From the NCBI GenBank assembly GCA_017437065.1, contig JAFSBX010000072.1:1-33709 (forward strand): 33,709 nt of DNA, given 5' to 3'. This DNA is from Lachnospiraceae bacterium. Lineage in GTDB: Bacteria > Bacillota > Clostridia > Lachnospirales > Lachnospiraceae. The translations under genes were made by a program, and so were the position numbers. The notes under the pieces are model-generated. The model made no database searches, had not been told where the DNA came from, and saw only the letters and a program-made list of their open reading frames with translations. This document shows positions 24,173-33,445 of this stretch, one piece after another (the first letter of the stretch is position 1; every line of letters starts with the position of its first letter).

Positions 24173-24856
24173 TTATCCGATATTTCCGTTCACTCTTGTA
24201 TAATAATATTTTGAAAACGAAGTTTTCTGCAAACTTCCAATTTCCAACATATCTCTTATATAATCCGGCAGAAACTCATCATATTTTACTTCCAGTATAT
24301 GTACTCCTGCCTGCAGTGCCGGAATTGTCGGCATATATTCATCAAAAAAAGTGGATATATCCGTGGTACCACCTATATTTTTATCAAAAGTAACCCTGAC
24401 ATTACCTAAGGCTTCCACAAATGCCGTGCGCTCATATTCTACAATCTGCACCGGTTGTAACCGCCGTAAAATCCCTTGTGAATATAATTTTTTCTTTAAA
24501 AATCCATCTTCTTTTCTTAATACCGGACTTTTTCTTTGCATAAATGCAAGGCACTCTTCCTGTGTAAGCCTTTCTTTTTGTTTCTTTGTAAATCCTTTAT
24601 ATTTTTGTTTTAATTCTAAATGAATCAATGAACTGTCATTATCATAAGTTCTTATACGGAATTTTTCTCTGATATCTGTTCCCGCTTCGTTTTCTTTCAG
24701 ACAGGAATCATACATGTCATCAAAGTATAAACTGCGAATCAGATAAGATTCCCCTGCTGCATTTCCGTCATACTGCATACAATTTTCCAGTTTTTGTTTC
24801 AAATAAGCCATTCTTTCTTCTGTAATCAGATATTTTTGCTCTACACGATATTCCAT
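24173..24856 (-). CDS. VTC-domain protein (polyphosphate polymerase-like)
   Basis: A 227-residue VTC domain, the fold of the yeast vacuolar polyphosphate polymerase. Charged beta-strand motifs are in order: EYRVEQKYLI at the start, RSLYFDD, EKFRIRTYD, HLELKQK, VEYERTAFV, VRVTFDKNI and ILEVKYDEF. These Arg/Lys/Glu residues line the tunnel in the family. There are no membrane segments; the DUF4956 protein encoded next may supply the membrane part. The start at 24856 has an AAGGAG site 8 nt upstream. Whether the product is polyphosphate is not shown. Confidence 0.88.
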   Translation of the reverse strand: MEYRVEQKYLITEERMAYLKQKLENCMQYDGNAAGESYLIRSLYFDDMYDSCLKENEAGTDIREKFRIRTYDNDSSLIHLELKQKYKGFTKKQKERLTQEECLAFMQRKSPVLRKEDGFLKKKLYSQGILRRLQPVQIVEYERTAFVEALGNVRVTFDKNIGGTTDISTFFDEYMPTIPALQAGVHILEVKYDEFLPDYIRDMLEIGSLQKTSFSKYYYTRVNGNIG

Positions 24857-24894
24857 GCGAATTCTCCTTCTGCTTTGCTGTAATTCATCCCTTT

Positions 24895-26550
24895 CTATTC
24901 CAGCCATACACCATCCAGAAACTCTTTTCGCTGTGCAACAAAAGTTGTCAATTGTTCAAAACTGTCCTCACGATTTTCATAATAAGGATTTTTCGCAAGC
25001 TCCTGTGCCCATCTGACATGATTCATTTCTGCAGATGCCTGCAAAGTCACATAATATTCATTCAATTCCTCTGTCAAAAGTTTATCTAAAAATGGTTCTG
25101 CATACTCTTTATAATACTGTATTACTTTCTGATAAAAATCCTCTTTTTCATATAAAGCCGGAAACCATGACGTAGCATATGTGTGATGCGCTAATTTGCT
25201 GATTCCCTTCGGTTCTCCTGAAAATTCCTCCATCCAGTCTACATAATTTCCAAGACTCATATCATAATCCCAACCGGGGGCAGCATAAATCCGGCTGTCA
25301 ATTAAATCCGAATCTTTATAAAAATAAGAGCTTGTTACTCCGCCATCATAATTTTTGCTTATTTCTTCTGCCAGATATTTTTTCACAAAAGAATCCATAT
25401 CAATATAGTCAGTATAATACCTGTCTGTGTTCGGATTCTTTCCATCCTGTTGTAAAATTGCCTGCTCCGCTTCCTCAAAATAATCTGCCAGATATTCTAT
25501 TTGCTCCACAGAACAATATTTGGGCGACTTCACCACAAAATGCTCCTTCGTTCCCGTAATAAAACCACTGCCCATTACCTCATAATCTGCCTTATAACGC
25601 AGTCCCAATTCTCTTTCTACCAGATAACCACCGGTAATATCTTTTGGATTTACTTCCAGAATCTTTCCTTTTTTGTCTGCTGTTTCATAATTTAATGCTG
25701 AATCATAACTGTCTTTGGAATAAAAAAGCTCCATTGCAAGTTCTGTATTCGTAATATCTATCCTGTCCTCGCCAAGTTCCACTGCCGGACACAGATAATA
25801 ATTTCCCTGATATTCCTGATTCACATACAAATCCACAAATTTCCCTCTTTTTGCATAAGGAATCCCCATCGCTTCTTCCATTGCCCTCATAATATCATTC
25901 CGAATCAGTGTCGGTTCTGAGGCATTGGAAATAAATGCGTATTCCCGTCCTGCACCAAGTCCCAGAAGAGAACTTTCCGCCTGTGTAGTTACGGCAAATG
26001 GCTTTTTCTCATAATTGTTAAAAGAAGTATTTCCTCTTCCTTTCACACTGCTTAACCCTACATCTGTCTGTACATTTCCTTTTTCATCAATAATTACCAG
26101 TTCTCCACTTTCCTCATATTCTTTATCTGCCTGAATTTGTTCCAGTGTTCCTGAATTTGTATCAAGAAAAACTGCCGGCAGATTCTCAGACTTCATAATA
26201 TATAAGGAAAACTCTTCTCCTGTATGCTCGCTTACACATGAAATGGAATACTCCATCGGAAGTTGTCCCAAAAGCTCTCCCTGTTCCATCAGATAATTCC
26301 CTTCTTTTACTATGAATTCAGCTGAGTAAGAAGTCAGTCTGAGATTCTCCATTTCCGCATACGAAGGTAAGAATAAATAATAATTATCCTCTCCATCCTG
26401 CTTCCATGCTGTTATGACTTCTTTCCCTGCCACAACAGAAATCTCCAATTGTCTGCTTAACAATTCCTCTTCATTTTCCAATATAACAAGTCCAACAACT
26501 CCCATGAAAGCCAGAATACAAATTCCTGCTTTTATAATCATCTGACGCAT
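24895..26550 (-). CDS. CotH-like kinase family protein, membrane-anchored
   Basis: A 551-residue secreted or anchored protein. A hydrophobic segment at 6-24 acts as signal or anchor. The CotH-like domain begins near residue 125: VKGRGNTSF (169-177) with KKPFAV, FISNASEPTLIRNDIMRAM, KFVDLYVNQEYQGNYYL and, near 421, APGWDYDMSLGNY. These Lys/Asn/Asp sites correspond to the atypical kinase core. B. subtilis CotH phosphorylates spore-coat proteins, but here the neighbours are VTC and DUF4956 rather than coat genes, so a cell-surface target is as likely. It starts 6 bp after tcdA. Confidence 0.88.
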   Translation of the reverse strand: MRQMIIKAGICILAFMGVVGLVILENEEELLSRQLEISVVAGKEVITAWKQDGEDNYYLFLPSYAEMENLRLTSYSAEFIVKEGNYLMEQGELLGQLPMEYSISCVSEHTGEEFSLYIMKSENLPAVFLDTNSGTLEQIQADKEYEESGELVIIDEKGNVQTDVGLSSVKGRGNTSFNNYEKKPFAVTTQAESSLLGLGAGREYAFISNASEPTLIRNDIMRAMEEAMGIPYAKRGKFVDLYVNQEYQGNYYLCPAVELGEDRIDITNTELAMELFYSKDSYDSALNYETADKKGKILEVNPKDITGGYLVERELGLRYKADYEVMGSGFITGTKEHFVVKSPKYCSVEQIEYLADYFEEAEQAILQQDGKNPNTDRYYTDYIDMDSFVKKYLAEEISKNYDGGVTSSYFYKDSDLIDSRIYAAPGWDYDMSLGNYVDWMEEFSGEPKGISKLAHHTYATSWFPALYEKEDFYQKVIQYYKEYAEPFLDKLLTEELNEYYVTLQASAEMNHVRWAQELAKNPYYENREDSFEQLTTFVAQRKEFLDGVWLE

Positions 26551-26556
26551 AAACTT

Positions 26557-27267
26557 CTATTTTCCTATAACTTCTTTAATAATTTCTCCTGCAATCAAAA
26601 GTCCCGCAACTGACGGCACATAAGAAATACTTCCCGGTGTTGTTCTTCTACCCGTATTTTCTTCCACTTCTCCTACAGGCTTTATTGCTTTCTCCGTAGA
26701 ATAAACAACCTTTAATTTTTCTACTCCGCGTTTTTTCAACTCTCTGCGCATCACCTTGGCAAGCGGGCACATGGTTGTTTTGTAAATGTCTGTCACTGTA
26801 AGCTTTGTCGCATCCAGCTTATTTCCGGCACCCATACTGCTGATTACAGGAACTCCTGCTTCTTTTGCCTTCATTATAATATCAATTTTGGCTGTTACCG
26901 TATCTACGGCATCCACCACATAGGAATACTTTGAAAAATCAAACTCCGTTGCTGTTTCCGGCAAATAAAAACAATTATGCACATTTATTTGTGCTTCGGG
27001 GTTTACTGATAAAATCCTCTCCCGCATTACCTCTGTTTTATATCGGCCAATGGTATCTGTTGTTGCAATAATCTGTCTATTCAAATTACTTAAGGCTACC
27101 GTATCGTTATCAATTAAATCAAATGTACCTACGCCACTTCTTGCCAATGCTTCTACTACATAGCCTCCCACGCCGCCAATACCAAAAACCGCAACTCTCA
27201 TATTGGCAAGCTTCTGCATATTTTCTTCGCCAAGTAAAAGTCCGGTTCTTGAAAACTGTTCCAACAT
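26557..27267 (-). CDS. tcdA: tRNA threonylcarbamoyladenosine dehydratase (TcdA/CsdL)
   Basis: A 236-residue E1-like (ThiF family) enzyme that cyclises t6A37 to ct6A in ANN-decoding tRNAs using ATP. The nucleotide loop is GIGGVGG (29-35), then DLIDNDTVALSNLNRQ (50-65), VDAVDTV for the acidic ligand, and CPLAKVMRRELKKRG, a TcdA signature. The C-terminal SYVPSVAGLLIAGEII is typical. GAGG site 4 nt before ATG. It lies between ktrA and cotH in a tight co-directional run. Confidence 0.92.
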   Translation of the reverse strand: MLEQFSRTGLLLGEENMQKLANMRVAVFGIGGVGGYVVEALARSGVGTFDLIDNDTVALSNLNRQIIATTDTIGRYKTEVMRERILSVNPEAQINVHNCFYLPETATEFDFSKYSYVVDAVDTVTAKIDIIMKAKEAGVPVISSMGAGNKLDATKLTVTDIYKTTMCPLAKVMRRELKKRGVEKLKVVYSTEKAIKPVGEVEENTGRRTTPGSISYVPSVAGLLIAGEIIKEVIGK

Positions 27268-27342
27268 ACATCCTCACATTCTGCCGCCTTGTGCGACTGT
27301 CCACTAAAATATCATTCCATTTCCAAACTTCTATACTACACT

Positions 27343-28014
27343 TTATATATTTTTACAAAATCTGTCAATGTTATTTACTTTACCGATTACTACCATAATG
27401 TCCCCTTCCGTAAAGCGGTATTGCGGCATTACTTCAATATCTGTCACCGTTCCATGCTCCATTGCAATAATATTCAGATTATACTTCTTTCGAATACCAC
27501 TTTCTTCAATACTTTTCCCTGTCAGTTTATCAGGTACTTTAATCTGGCGTATTTCTATGCTGTTATCTAACGAAACATAATCCAGAAAATTATTTAACAC
27601 AAGTCGTTTTCCAAGTCGTAGTGCCATGTCTCTTTCAGGATAAACTACCTCCGCTCCTATTTTTTCCAAAACAGCTCCCTGATCCGGGCTGAGTGCTTTT
27701 GCAATTACCCGTGGAACCCCCAGACTTACTACATGCATGGTCGTCAATATACTGGTATCCATTTTTTCACCAATACATACAATCACCACATCACAGTTTT
27801 GTATCCCTGCCTGTTCCAGAGTTTCTTCACTCAAATCATCCGCCACAAACGCATGCTCCGTATAAGCGCGAAGTACCTTCACCTTGCTCTCATCCCTGTC
27901 TATTACTATCACATCTTTTCCTGCTTCTGCAAGAGATATTGCCAACGCCATTCCAAATCTGCCCAATCCGATTACCCCAAACGAAGATGCTTCTTTTCTT
28001 TTTTTCATACTCAT
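27343..28014 (-). CDS. ktrA: Potassium uptake regulator KtrA (TrkA family, RCK)
   Basis: A 223-residue cytosolic gating subunit of the KtrAB potassium transporter. The RCK_N Rossmann motif is GLGRFG (16-21) with Asp39 ending strand 2; the RCK_C domain is about 140-220 (IRQIKVPDKLTGKSIEESGI). RCK_C domains of KtrA bind c-di-AMP in other Firmicutes. ATG at 28014 and ATG at 28008 are both possible; the second has the better AAAGGG spacing. The gene follows ktrB by about 105 bp. Confidence 0.93.
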   Translation of the reverse strand: MSMKKRKEASSFGVIGLGRFGMALAISLAEAGKDVIVIDRDESKVKVLRAYTEHAFVADDLSEETLEQAGIQNCDVVIVCIGEKMDTSILTTMHVVSLGVPRVIAKALSPDQGAVLEKIGAEVVYPERDMALRLGKRLVLNNFLDYVSLDNSIEIRQIKVPDKLTGKSIEESGIRKKYNLNIIAMEHGTVTDIEVMPQYRFTEGDIMVVIGKVNNIDRFCKNI

Positions 28015-28119
28015 ATCCCTTTCTTCACACCACTTTATTAAATTCCCATTTTTTCTTTTTACTTCTGATATTCACTCAATGAATACCTGTATCTCCGTAT
28101 CTTAGCATCCTAATCGTAA

Positions 28120-29424
28120 TTATCCTATCGTAACAGGTTCTTCCGTATAACGGATATTCTGCTCCGGCCGCTCTATCCATATAGAAAGAAGTGTAAATGC
28201 CCCCAGCCTTCCGATAAACATAATTATAATAATTACCAGTTTTGCCGGCACACCAAGTACCGGTGTAATTCCCGTAGAAAGTCCTACCGTTCCAAATGCC
28301 GAAATCACTTCAAACAAAAGCTGCATAAAACTATATTCCGGTTCCAGCACACACATAAGAAATGTACCTGCACATACTACAACAAGTGAAATCGTCGTTA
28401 TCATATATGCTTTTGAGACACTTTCCTTTGATATTGTCCTTTTAAATGCTCCTATATGTCTTTTGGAAAATGCACTGCGTGCCGTCTGAACAAGTGTAAA
28501 AAATGTACTGGTCTTAATACCTCCACCTGTAGAACCGGGAGATGCCCCGATAAACATCAGAATACATAGCACAAATAACCCGGCATCCGTAAACTCTCCT
28601 ATCGGATATGTAGAAAAACCTGCTGTTCTTGCTGAAACACTATGAAAGAAAGCTCCCATCCACGAAATATTTTCCGTAGCTTTTAATAAAACGGTACCCA
28701 CAAGCAGCAATACCATACTGGTTGTAAGCACAATTTTTGAATGAAATGACAGTTTCTTAAAACTTCTGCATTTCCAAACATCCAGTATGACAAAAAAACC
28801 AATTCCACCAAATATAATCAGTCCGGCAGTCGTCAGATTTAACAGTATACTTTCCTGATAAGGAATTAAATTTCTTAATCCTCCTAAAACATCAAATCCC
28901 GAATTGTTAAATGCAGCAATCGAATGAAAAATACTGATTCCTAAAGCATGCCAAAAAGGATAATCCTGTCGAAACACCAAAAAACTTAAACATGCTCCCA
29001 CACCTTCAAAACAAAGTGTCATGAAAATTATTGATTTTACCAGACGTACTATTCCTTTACCACTGTCCATATTCAATGCTTCCTGTACAAGCAGCCTGCT
29101 TTTCATCCCAACACGTTTTCCCGCGGCCAGAATCAGTCCAACACCTACAGAGGTAACCCCAAGCCCTCCAATTTGAATTAAAGCAGCCACTACTCCCTGT
29201 CCAAAAGCCGTAAAATGGTCTGCCGTATCAATGGCAATCAGACCTGTAACACAAACAGCACTGGCAGATGTAAACAGAGCATCCACAAAAGACACATTGA
29301 CACCTTTCCTTACAGAAACAGGCAACATTAATACAAATGCCCCTAATAGGATTACCAAGGCAAATCCGCCGGCAATCAAACGACCCGGTGGCTGTTTTTT
29401 TACGAAATTTACAACAGATTCCAT
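28120..29424 (-). CDS. ktrB: Potassium transporter KtrB (TrkH family)
   Basis: A 434-residue membrane subunit with four pore repeats. The selectivity-filter loops are SAVCVTGL (55-62), AFNNSGFD, SARTAGFST and SAFGTVGLST, each with the central Gly. The membrane-gate region STGGGIKTSTF precedes repeat four. It partners KtrA encoded immediately downstream. The start follows an AAAGGG site 11 nt away. No ydaO-type c-di-AMP riboswitch was recognised upstream. Confidence 0.94.
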   Translation of the reverse strand: MESVVNFVKKQPPGRLIAGGFALVILLGAFVLMLPVSVRKGVNVSFVDALFTSASAVCVTGLIAIDTADHFTAFGQGVVAALIQIGGLGVTSVGVGLILAAGKRVGMKSRLLVQEALNMDSGKGIVRLVKSIIFMTLCFEGVGACLSFLVFRQDYPFWHALGISIFHSIAAFNNSGFDVLGGLRNLIPYQESILLNLTTAGLIIFGGIGFFVILDVWKCRSFKKLSFHSKIVLTTSMVLLLVGTVLLKATENISWMGAFFHSVSARTAGFSTYPIGEFTDAGLFVLCILMFIGASPGSTGGGIKTSTFFTLVQTARSAFSKRHIGAFKRTISKESVSKAYMITTISLVVVCAGTFLMCVLEPEYSFMQLLFEVISAFGTVGLSTGITPVLGVPAKLVIIIIMFIGRLGAFTLLSIWIERPEQNIRYTEEPVTIG

Positions 29425-29681
29425 ATTTAAATTTACCCTTTCTTTTTCAGATATTTCTTTTCTGTTCTTTAAGACAGGTAAATTCTCTTTTTCCCATCAC
29501 TCTTTGGTTGGATAAATAGTTCGCACAGATTATGTGCCGGATAATATATATAAGATTTAGATTCAGAATATTCTCTTTTCGTATAAAAGGAAAAGAGTCA
29601 ACATCATATACTAACGATTCCGAAAAGTATTTTTGTTCGTGTTCACACTCTTTTCCTCTATCTGTTCATAAGTATCTTTGA
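29425..29681. other. ktrB upstream spacer with one inverted repeat
   Basis: Between the SEC-C gene and ktrB. CTCTTTTC (29573-29580) and GAAAAGAG (29590-29597) form a perfect 8-bp stem without a T-run, so it is a weak terminator candidate at best. No ORF or riboswitch was recognised. Confidence 0.4.
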
Positions 29682-30185
29682 TTAATTTTTACCACAGCAT
29701 TTTTTATATTTTTTGCCGCTTCCGCATGGACATGGATCGTTTGGATATACCTTGTCTCCCTTTACGATGGTTGTAGAAGATTTCTGTTCTTTGTAAAGCT
29801 CTTTTCTCTTTGCTTCATCAAAAATTGTATTCCAGGCTTCTAATCCATATAACCAGTCAGCACCTGCTGCCACCATGTTTTTGTAAAGAAGTTCTTTATC
29901 AAATCCAAGATTAACTCTTGTATCCTCTTCCATTTCTTCGATTGGATTCTGATTTACAAGACTGTCATTGATACCATCTAAAAATCCTACCATTGTCATG
30001 ACAGAAACATTGTATTTTTCTGCAAGTTCTTTTACAGTTCCTTCAACAACTTCATCCGGATTTTTTAAGAGCTCTGCATAAATGTCTCTTTCTTCCTGGA
30101 AATAAGCAGTCCAAAGTCTCTGTAAATCTCCTTTGTTTGCTGTTTCGTCATATGCCATACTTCTCCATTGTTCTAATAATGCCAT
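29682..30185 (-). CDS. SEC-C zinc-motif protein
   Basis: A 167-residue helical protein ending in the SEC-C zinc motif [16 protein letters not shown] (about residues 150-165), the same motif as the SecA C-terminus. The N-terminal 140 residues are acidic and helical ([37 protein letters not shown]) and match a family common in Lachnospiraceae whose role is unknown; SecB or ribosome contact is only a guess. The start has an AGGTGG site. A promoter lies at 30263-30291 inside an upstream small ORF. Confidence 0.85.
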   Translation of the reverse strand: MALLEQWRSMAYDETANKGDLQRLWTAYFQEERDIYAELLKNPDEVVEGTVKELAEKYNVSVMTMVGFLDGINDSLVNQNPIEEMEEDTRVNLGFDKELLYKNMVAAGADWLYGLEAWNTIFDEAKRKELYKEQKSSTTIVKGDKVYPNDPCPCGSGKKYKKCCGKN

Positions 30186-30226
30186 ATTTTATTACCACCT
30201 TTAATCTAAATTTAGTTTCTTTTTGG

Positions 30227-30340
30227 TTAGTCATTCGTATCTTTAGTATGACTACTTGGTATAGTATATCTCAAAATTTTAAATTCGTCCACTTTTTCTG
30301 TATAAACTCTTGAAATCCTGTACATACTGATATTAGTCAT
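30227..30340 (-). CDS. Candidate 37-residue small protein or leader peptide
   Basis: The minus strand reads MTNISMYRISRVYTEKVDEF and ends in YTIPSSHTKDTND. The ATG is preceded by AAGGAGG with 8 nt spacing, one of the best SD sites in the window. It lies between the beta-mannosidase terminator and the SEC-C gene, 41 bp before the latter. A promoter candidate for the SEC-C gene (30263-30291) lies inside it, so it may need read-through or an unseen promoter to be made. Not recognised; it could be a leader ORF or a decayed gene start. Confidence 0.4.
   Translation of the reverse strand: MTNISMYRISRVYTEKVDEFKILRYTIPSSHTKDTND
30263..30291 (-). promoter_or_regulatory. Candidate promoter of the SEC-C gene
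   Basis: TGGACG (30286-30291) and TATACT (30263-30268) are 17 bp apart on the minus strand, about 75 bp upstream of the SEC-C ATG. Confidence 0.5.
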
Positions 30341-30393
30341 TGGAACCCCCTCCTTTGACCTACTACACAAGACAAGTAATACAATCCTCCCCG

Positions 30394-30422
30394 AAAAGAG
30401 CCTGTAGCTTGCAGGCTCTTTT
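30394..30422. terminator. Terminator of the beta-mannosidase gene
   Basis: AAAAGAGCCTG (30394-30404) pairs perfectly with CAGGCTCTTTT (30412-30422) around a 7-nt loop, 25 bp after the stop. It has T-runs on both strands. Confidence 0.85.
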
Positions 30423-30447
30423 AATTATACCAACCATAAATTCATTT

Positions 30448-32901
30448 TTAATTTGCAATATCATACACACTACGAAGTTTATATGTATTTGCGTTTCCTT
30501 CCAGAATACGGACTTTCTTTTCGCCTTTATTCATATCAAAGAAGTTATCCTCCAACCATACATCACCGTCAACACCCTGAATTTCCACATTTTTAGCATA
30601 GGCATCTGCATGTACAATCAGGTAATCTCCTTCCAGTCTGTAAGAAAGATTGGGATTTTTGAACCGGAAATGTTTTGGTGCCGTAAACAGACAACTTCCT
30701 GCGGATATCATTTCCCCATTCTGCCAAAATTCATAACTGATATAATGATTGAAAATATCACAATCCGGAAATTCTTTTTTATCAAACCAGACTCCTGAAA
30801 GAGCCGGTACGGTTACATTATAGTTCTCCTGCCATATTACTTTGCTGTCTGTATCTCTCAAAAATACCCTTACTTCTCCACTTATTTCTTCTCTTGTTTC
30901 ATTTGCAACATGTATCCGTATGGATTTTTCAAATTCCTGTTTTTCCAGAATACAATGTGGACGTTCACTTAACTCACCCACCTCTTCACAAGAAATCATG
31001 ATTGGAGCAAAGAAGCGCTTCTCTGCGTAATGCAGTGCTTTCCATCTTCCGTAATAATCAATACTCGCCCAGGATGCCACCGGCCAGATATCATTCAACT
31101 GCCACACCACTGCACCCATACATCTTCCTCTATGACGTCTGAAATGCTCTACGCCATAACGAATGGCATCTGCCTGCAACAACTGCGAAGCATAGATCAG
31201 ATGGTCAAAATCCTTCGGATAAAGATACGTTGCAGAAAGATAATTTAAAATTTTACCGTTTGCTGCCAGATTTCTTTGATGCATTTCCATTACTCTGGAA
31301 AAAATATTCCTGTCCTCAGGTTCCGTAAAACTTTCTATCGTTTTTAAACAAGGGAATGACTGGAATCCAAATTCAGATAAATAACGGAATCGGAATTTTC
31401 TGTATTCCGTAAAAGGTTTATTTCCATGCCATACATCCCAATAGTGGGTATCCCCCACATTTTCATTCCACGGATTTTCAAAATTACCGCCTGCTGACGG
31501 TGAAGACGGCCAGTAAAACGTATTCGGATCCTCTTCTTTCAAAATCTTCGGAATAATATATTCAAACAATTTCAAATAATCATAAGTCTGCTTTTGCGAC
31601 GGCCTCCATGCCTTGTCTAATGTCTGGGTTTCCATTTCGTTGTTTCCGCACCAGAGTCCCAGACATGCGTGATGGCGGATTCTTCGTACATTATCAATGG
31701 TTTCCCGACGGATATTTTCCTCAAATTCATCATCTAATTCATAACTTGCACAGGCATACATAAAGTCCTGCCATACCAAAAGTCCCAATTCATCACAAAT
31801 ATCAAAGAAAAAATCATCCGGATAATAACCACCACCCCAGACACGAATGGAATTATGATGAGCCGCCACACAATCCTCCAAAAGCTTTCGTGTACGTGCC
31901 TCTGTAATCCTTGAAAAAATATTATCCTCCGGAATATAATCTGCACCCATGGCAAAGAGTTTGACTCCGTTAACTTCATGTGCAAAACATCTTCCCCACT
32001 CATCTTCTTCGGTATTCATCGTTACCGTTCTAAGTCCGATTCTCTTTACCCAACTGTCCAGTACTTCACCATTCTCAGCTTTCAAAAGTACTTCGACTTT
32101 ATATAAAGGTTGCTCTCCATAACCGTTAGGCCACCAAAGTTTCGGCTCAGAAATCACAACCTGCTCCTTTTCATCCTGCTCATAAGCTTTTCCATCCGGA
32201 GAGTACACTTTGATTTCCAACTTTGTTGTATCTTCTTCTCCAAACAATTCTATGGTTGTATCAAAATCCAACGTTACTTTATTTTCTTCATGATATTGCG
32301 TAATATAAACCTGTTCAATTCTTGCAATATCCCCGGCAATGATCTGAACACTTCTGAAAATTCCTGCATCAGGAAGTCTCGGTCCCCAATCCCATCCGAA
32401 CATGCAATGTGCTTTTCTGATATGTGGAAATCCTTCCATACATTCCGGCGAACCACCGGTATAAATTTTCTCATTTTCTTCTTTAATATAGCGTGTAGGT
32501 GAGTGTAACACAATCCGTAAACTGTTCTCCCCCGGTTTTGCCAACTCTGCTATATCAAATTCCCAGATTCGGTGCATGTTATAAGTAACTCCGACAAAGG
32601 TTTCATTCATATAAATATCGGCAAGTGTATCAATACCATCAAAACGCAAAAGCAATACATCACTTTCCAAATCTTTTTCTTCCAGTCGAAAAGTTCTGCT
32701 GTATTCAAAGTCGTTATCCATCAGCTTTGTCGCTTTTAATTCATTGTCTCTGTAATACACATCCGGAATCAGCTTCTCCTCCATCAGTGTCCCGTATACA
32801 CTTCCCGGTACCTTTGCCGGTATTTCTTCATTACCAATTCCGTATACATTTTCTCCAAGGATTTTTAACTTCCAATCTCCATCTAAACAAATGTTGTACA
32901 T
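30448..32901 (-). CDS. Beta-mannosidase, glycoside hydrolase family 2
   Basis: An 817-residue intracellular enzyme without signal peptide that should release mannose from the non-reducing ends of beta-mannosides. The sugar-binding domain is at the N-terminus (GDWKLKILGE; VPGSVYGTLM; FDGIDTLADIYMNE), followed by immunoglobulin-like domains, a TIM barrel (VWGGGYYPDDFFFDICDELG) and a C-terminal beta domain. The acid/base is Glu422 in WCGNNE and the nucleophile Glu510 in LSEFGFQS, typical of GH2 beta-mannosidases rather than beta-galactosidases. AGGAAGGG site. It is a single-gene unit with its own terminator; no sugar transporter is adjacent. Confidence 0.93.
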   Translation of the reverse strand: MYNICLDGDWKLKILGENVYGIGNEEIPAKVPGSVYGTLMEEKLIPDVYYRDNELKATKLMDNDFEYSRTFRLEEKDLESDVLLLRFDGIDTLADIYMNETFVGVTYNMHRIWEFDIAELAKPGENSLRIVLHSPTRYIKEENEKIYTGGSPECMEGFPHIRKAHCMFGWDWGPRLPDAGIFRSVQIIAGDIARIEQVYITQYHEENKVTLDFDTTIELFGEEDTTKLEIKVYSPDGKAYEQDEKEQVVISEPKLWWPNGYGEQPLYKVEVLLKAENGEVLDSWVKRIGLRTVTMNTEEDEWGRCFAHEVNGVKLFAMGADYIPEDNIFSRITEARTRKLLEDCVAAHHNSIRVWGGGYYPDDFFFDICDELGLLVWQDFMYACASYELDDEFEENIRRETIDNVRRIRHHACLGLWCGNNEMETQTLDKAWRPSQKQTYDYLKLFEYIIPKILKEEDPNTFYWPSSPSAGGNFENPWNENVGDTHYWDVWHGNKPFTEYRKFRFRYLSEFGFQSFPCLKTIESFTEPEDRNIFSRVMEMHQRNLAANGKILNYLSATYLYPKDFDHLIYASQLLQADAIRYGVEHFRRHRGRCMGAVVWQLNDIWPVASWASIDYYGRWKALHYAEKRFFAPIMISCEEVGELSERPHCILEKQEFEKSIRIHVANETREEISGEVRVFLRDTDSKVIWQENYNVTVPALSGVWFDKKEFPDCDIFNHYISYEFWQNGEMISAGSCLFTAPKHFRFKNPNLSYRLEGDYLIVHADAYAKNVEIQGVDGDVWLEDNFFDMNKGEKKVRILEGNANTYKLRSVYDIAN

Positions 32902-33134
32902 AGCATCCCTTCCTCTCTACTTTTTATACATTTCCCGATAAAAAATACCTACTTCTACCATACCATAATTTGCATTTTTTTGATATGCTTTTTGACATGT
33001 TTCATCGCATTTTTACAGCTTTTTATTGAACGTTTTTTTAGCTTCTTAGCGAGAATTGGTAGCCGATTACGACAGATTGTGTTAAACTGTCTAGAACAAT
33101 ATTTACTAAACTCAAAACGAAAGGAACTATTCTA
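32902..33134. other. Divergent promoter region between beta-mannosidase and the small membrane gene
   Basis: AT-rich, with TATGGT-like -10 boxes for the minus strand near 32955-32970 and a weak TTGTGT / TATTTA pair (17-bp spacer) for the plus strand near 33080-33108. No clear operator or catabolite (cre) site could be called. Confidence 0.35.
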
Positions 33135-33428
33135 ATGAAAAAGAAAACTCCAAAACAAATTGCAGCCATTGTCTGCTTAGCACTTATTGTTATTTCTTAT
33201 ATTGCAGCTTTTGTGGTTGCACTGATGGATTCTACAAAATCCGGAGAATTATTTCAAGCATGTCTCTTAGCCACTGTTTTTCTCCCTATTTTATGTTGGA
33301 TTTACATCTGGTTGTACGGACAGGTAAAACAAAAACATACGATTGCTGATTTGGATATTTTACAGACCGGTGAAAATGAAAAATATGTAAAGATGAAAGA
33401 AGAAATGGAAAATTCAAAAAAAAGATGA
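33135..33428 (+). CDS. Small membrane protein with two transmembrane helices
   Basis: A 97-residue protein with hydrophobic segments at about 9-30 and 40-65, a basic N-terminus (MKKKTPKQ) and a charged C-terminal tail (KMKEEMENSKKR). AAAGGA site about 9 nt before ATG. Such proteins are frequent in Lachnospiraceae; function is unknown. Its stop codon lies inside the hairpin that ends the neighbouring transposase transcript. Confidence 0.7.
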   Translation: MKKKTPKQIAAIVCLALIVISYIAAFVVALMDSTKSGELFQACLLATVFLPILCWIYIWLYGQVKQKHTIADLDILQTGENEKYVKMKEEMENSKKR

Positions 33429-33445
33429 CAGGAAAACCTGTCATC
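33415..33445 (-). terminator. Terminator of the right-edge transposase
   Basis: GATGACAGG / CCTGTCATC form a perfect 9-bp stem with a 4-nt loop at 33424-33445; on the minus strand it is followed by eight T, right after the transposase stop. Confidence 0.8.

Noticed and set aside
29425-29681. ydaO-type c-di-AMP riboswitch upstream of ktrB
   Set aside because: Expected because ktr genes often have one, but its conserved segments could not be found.
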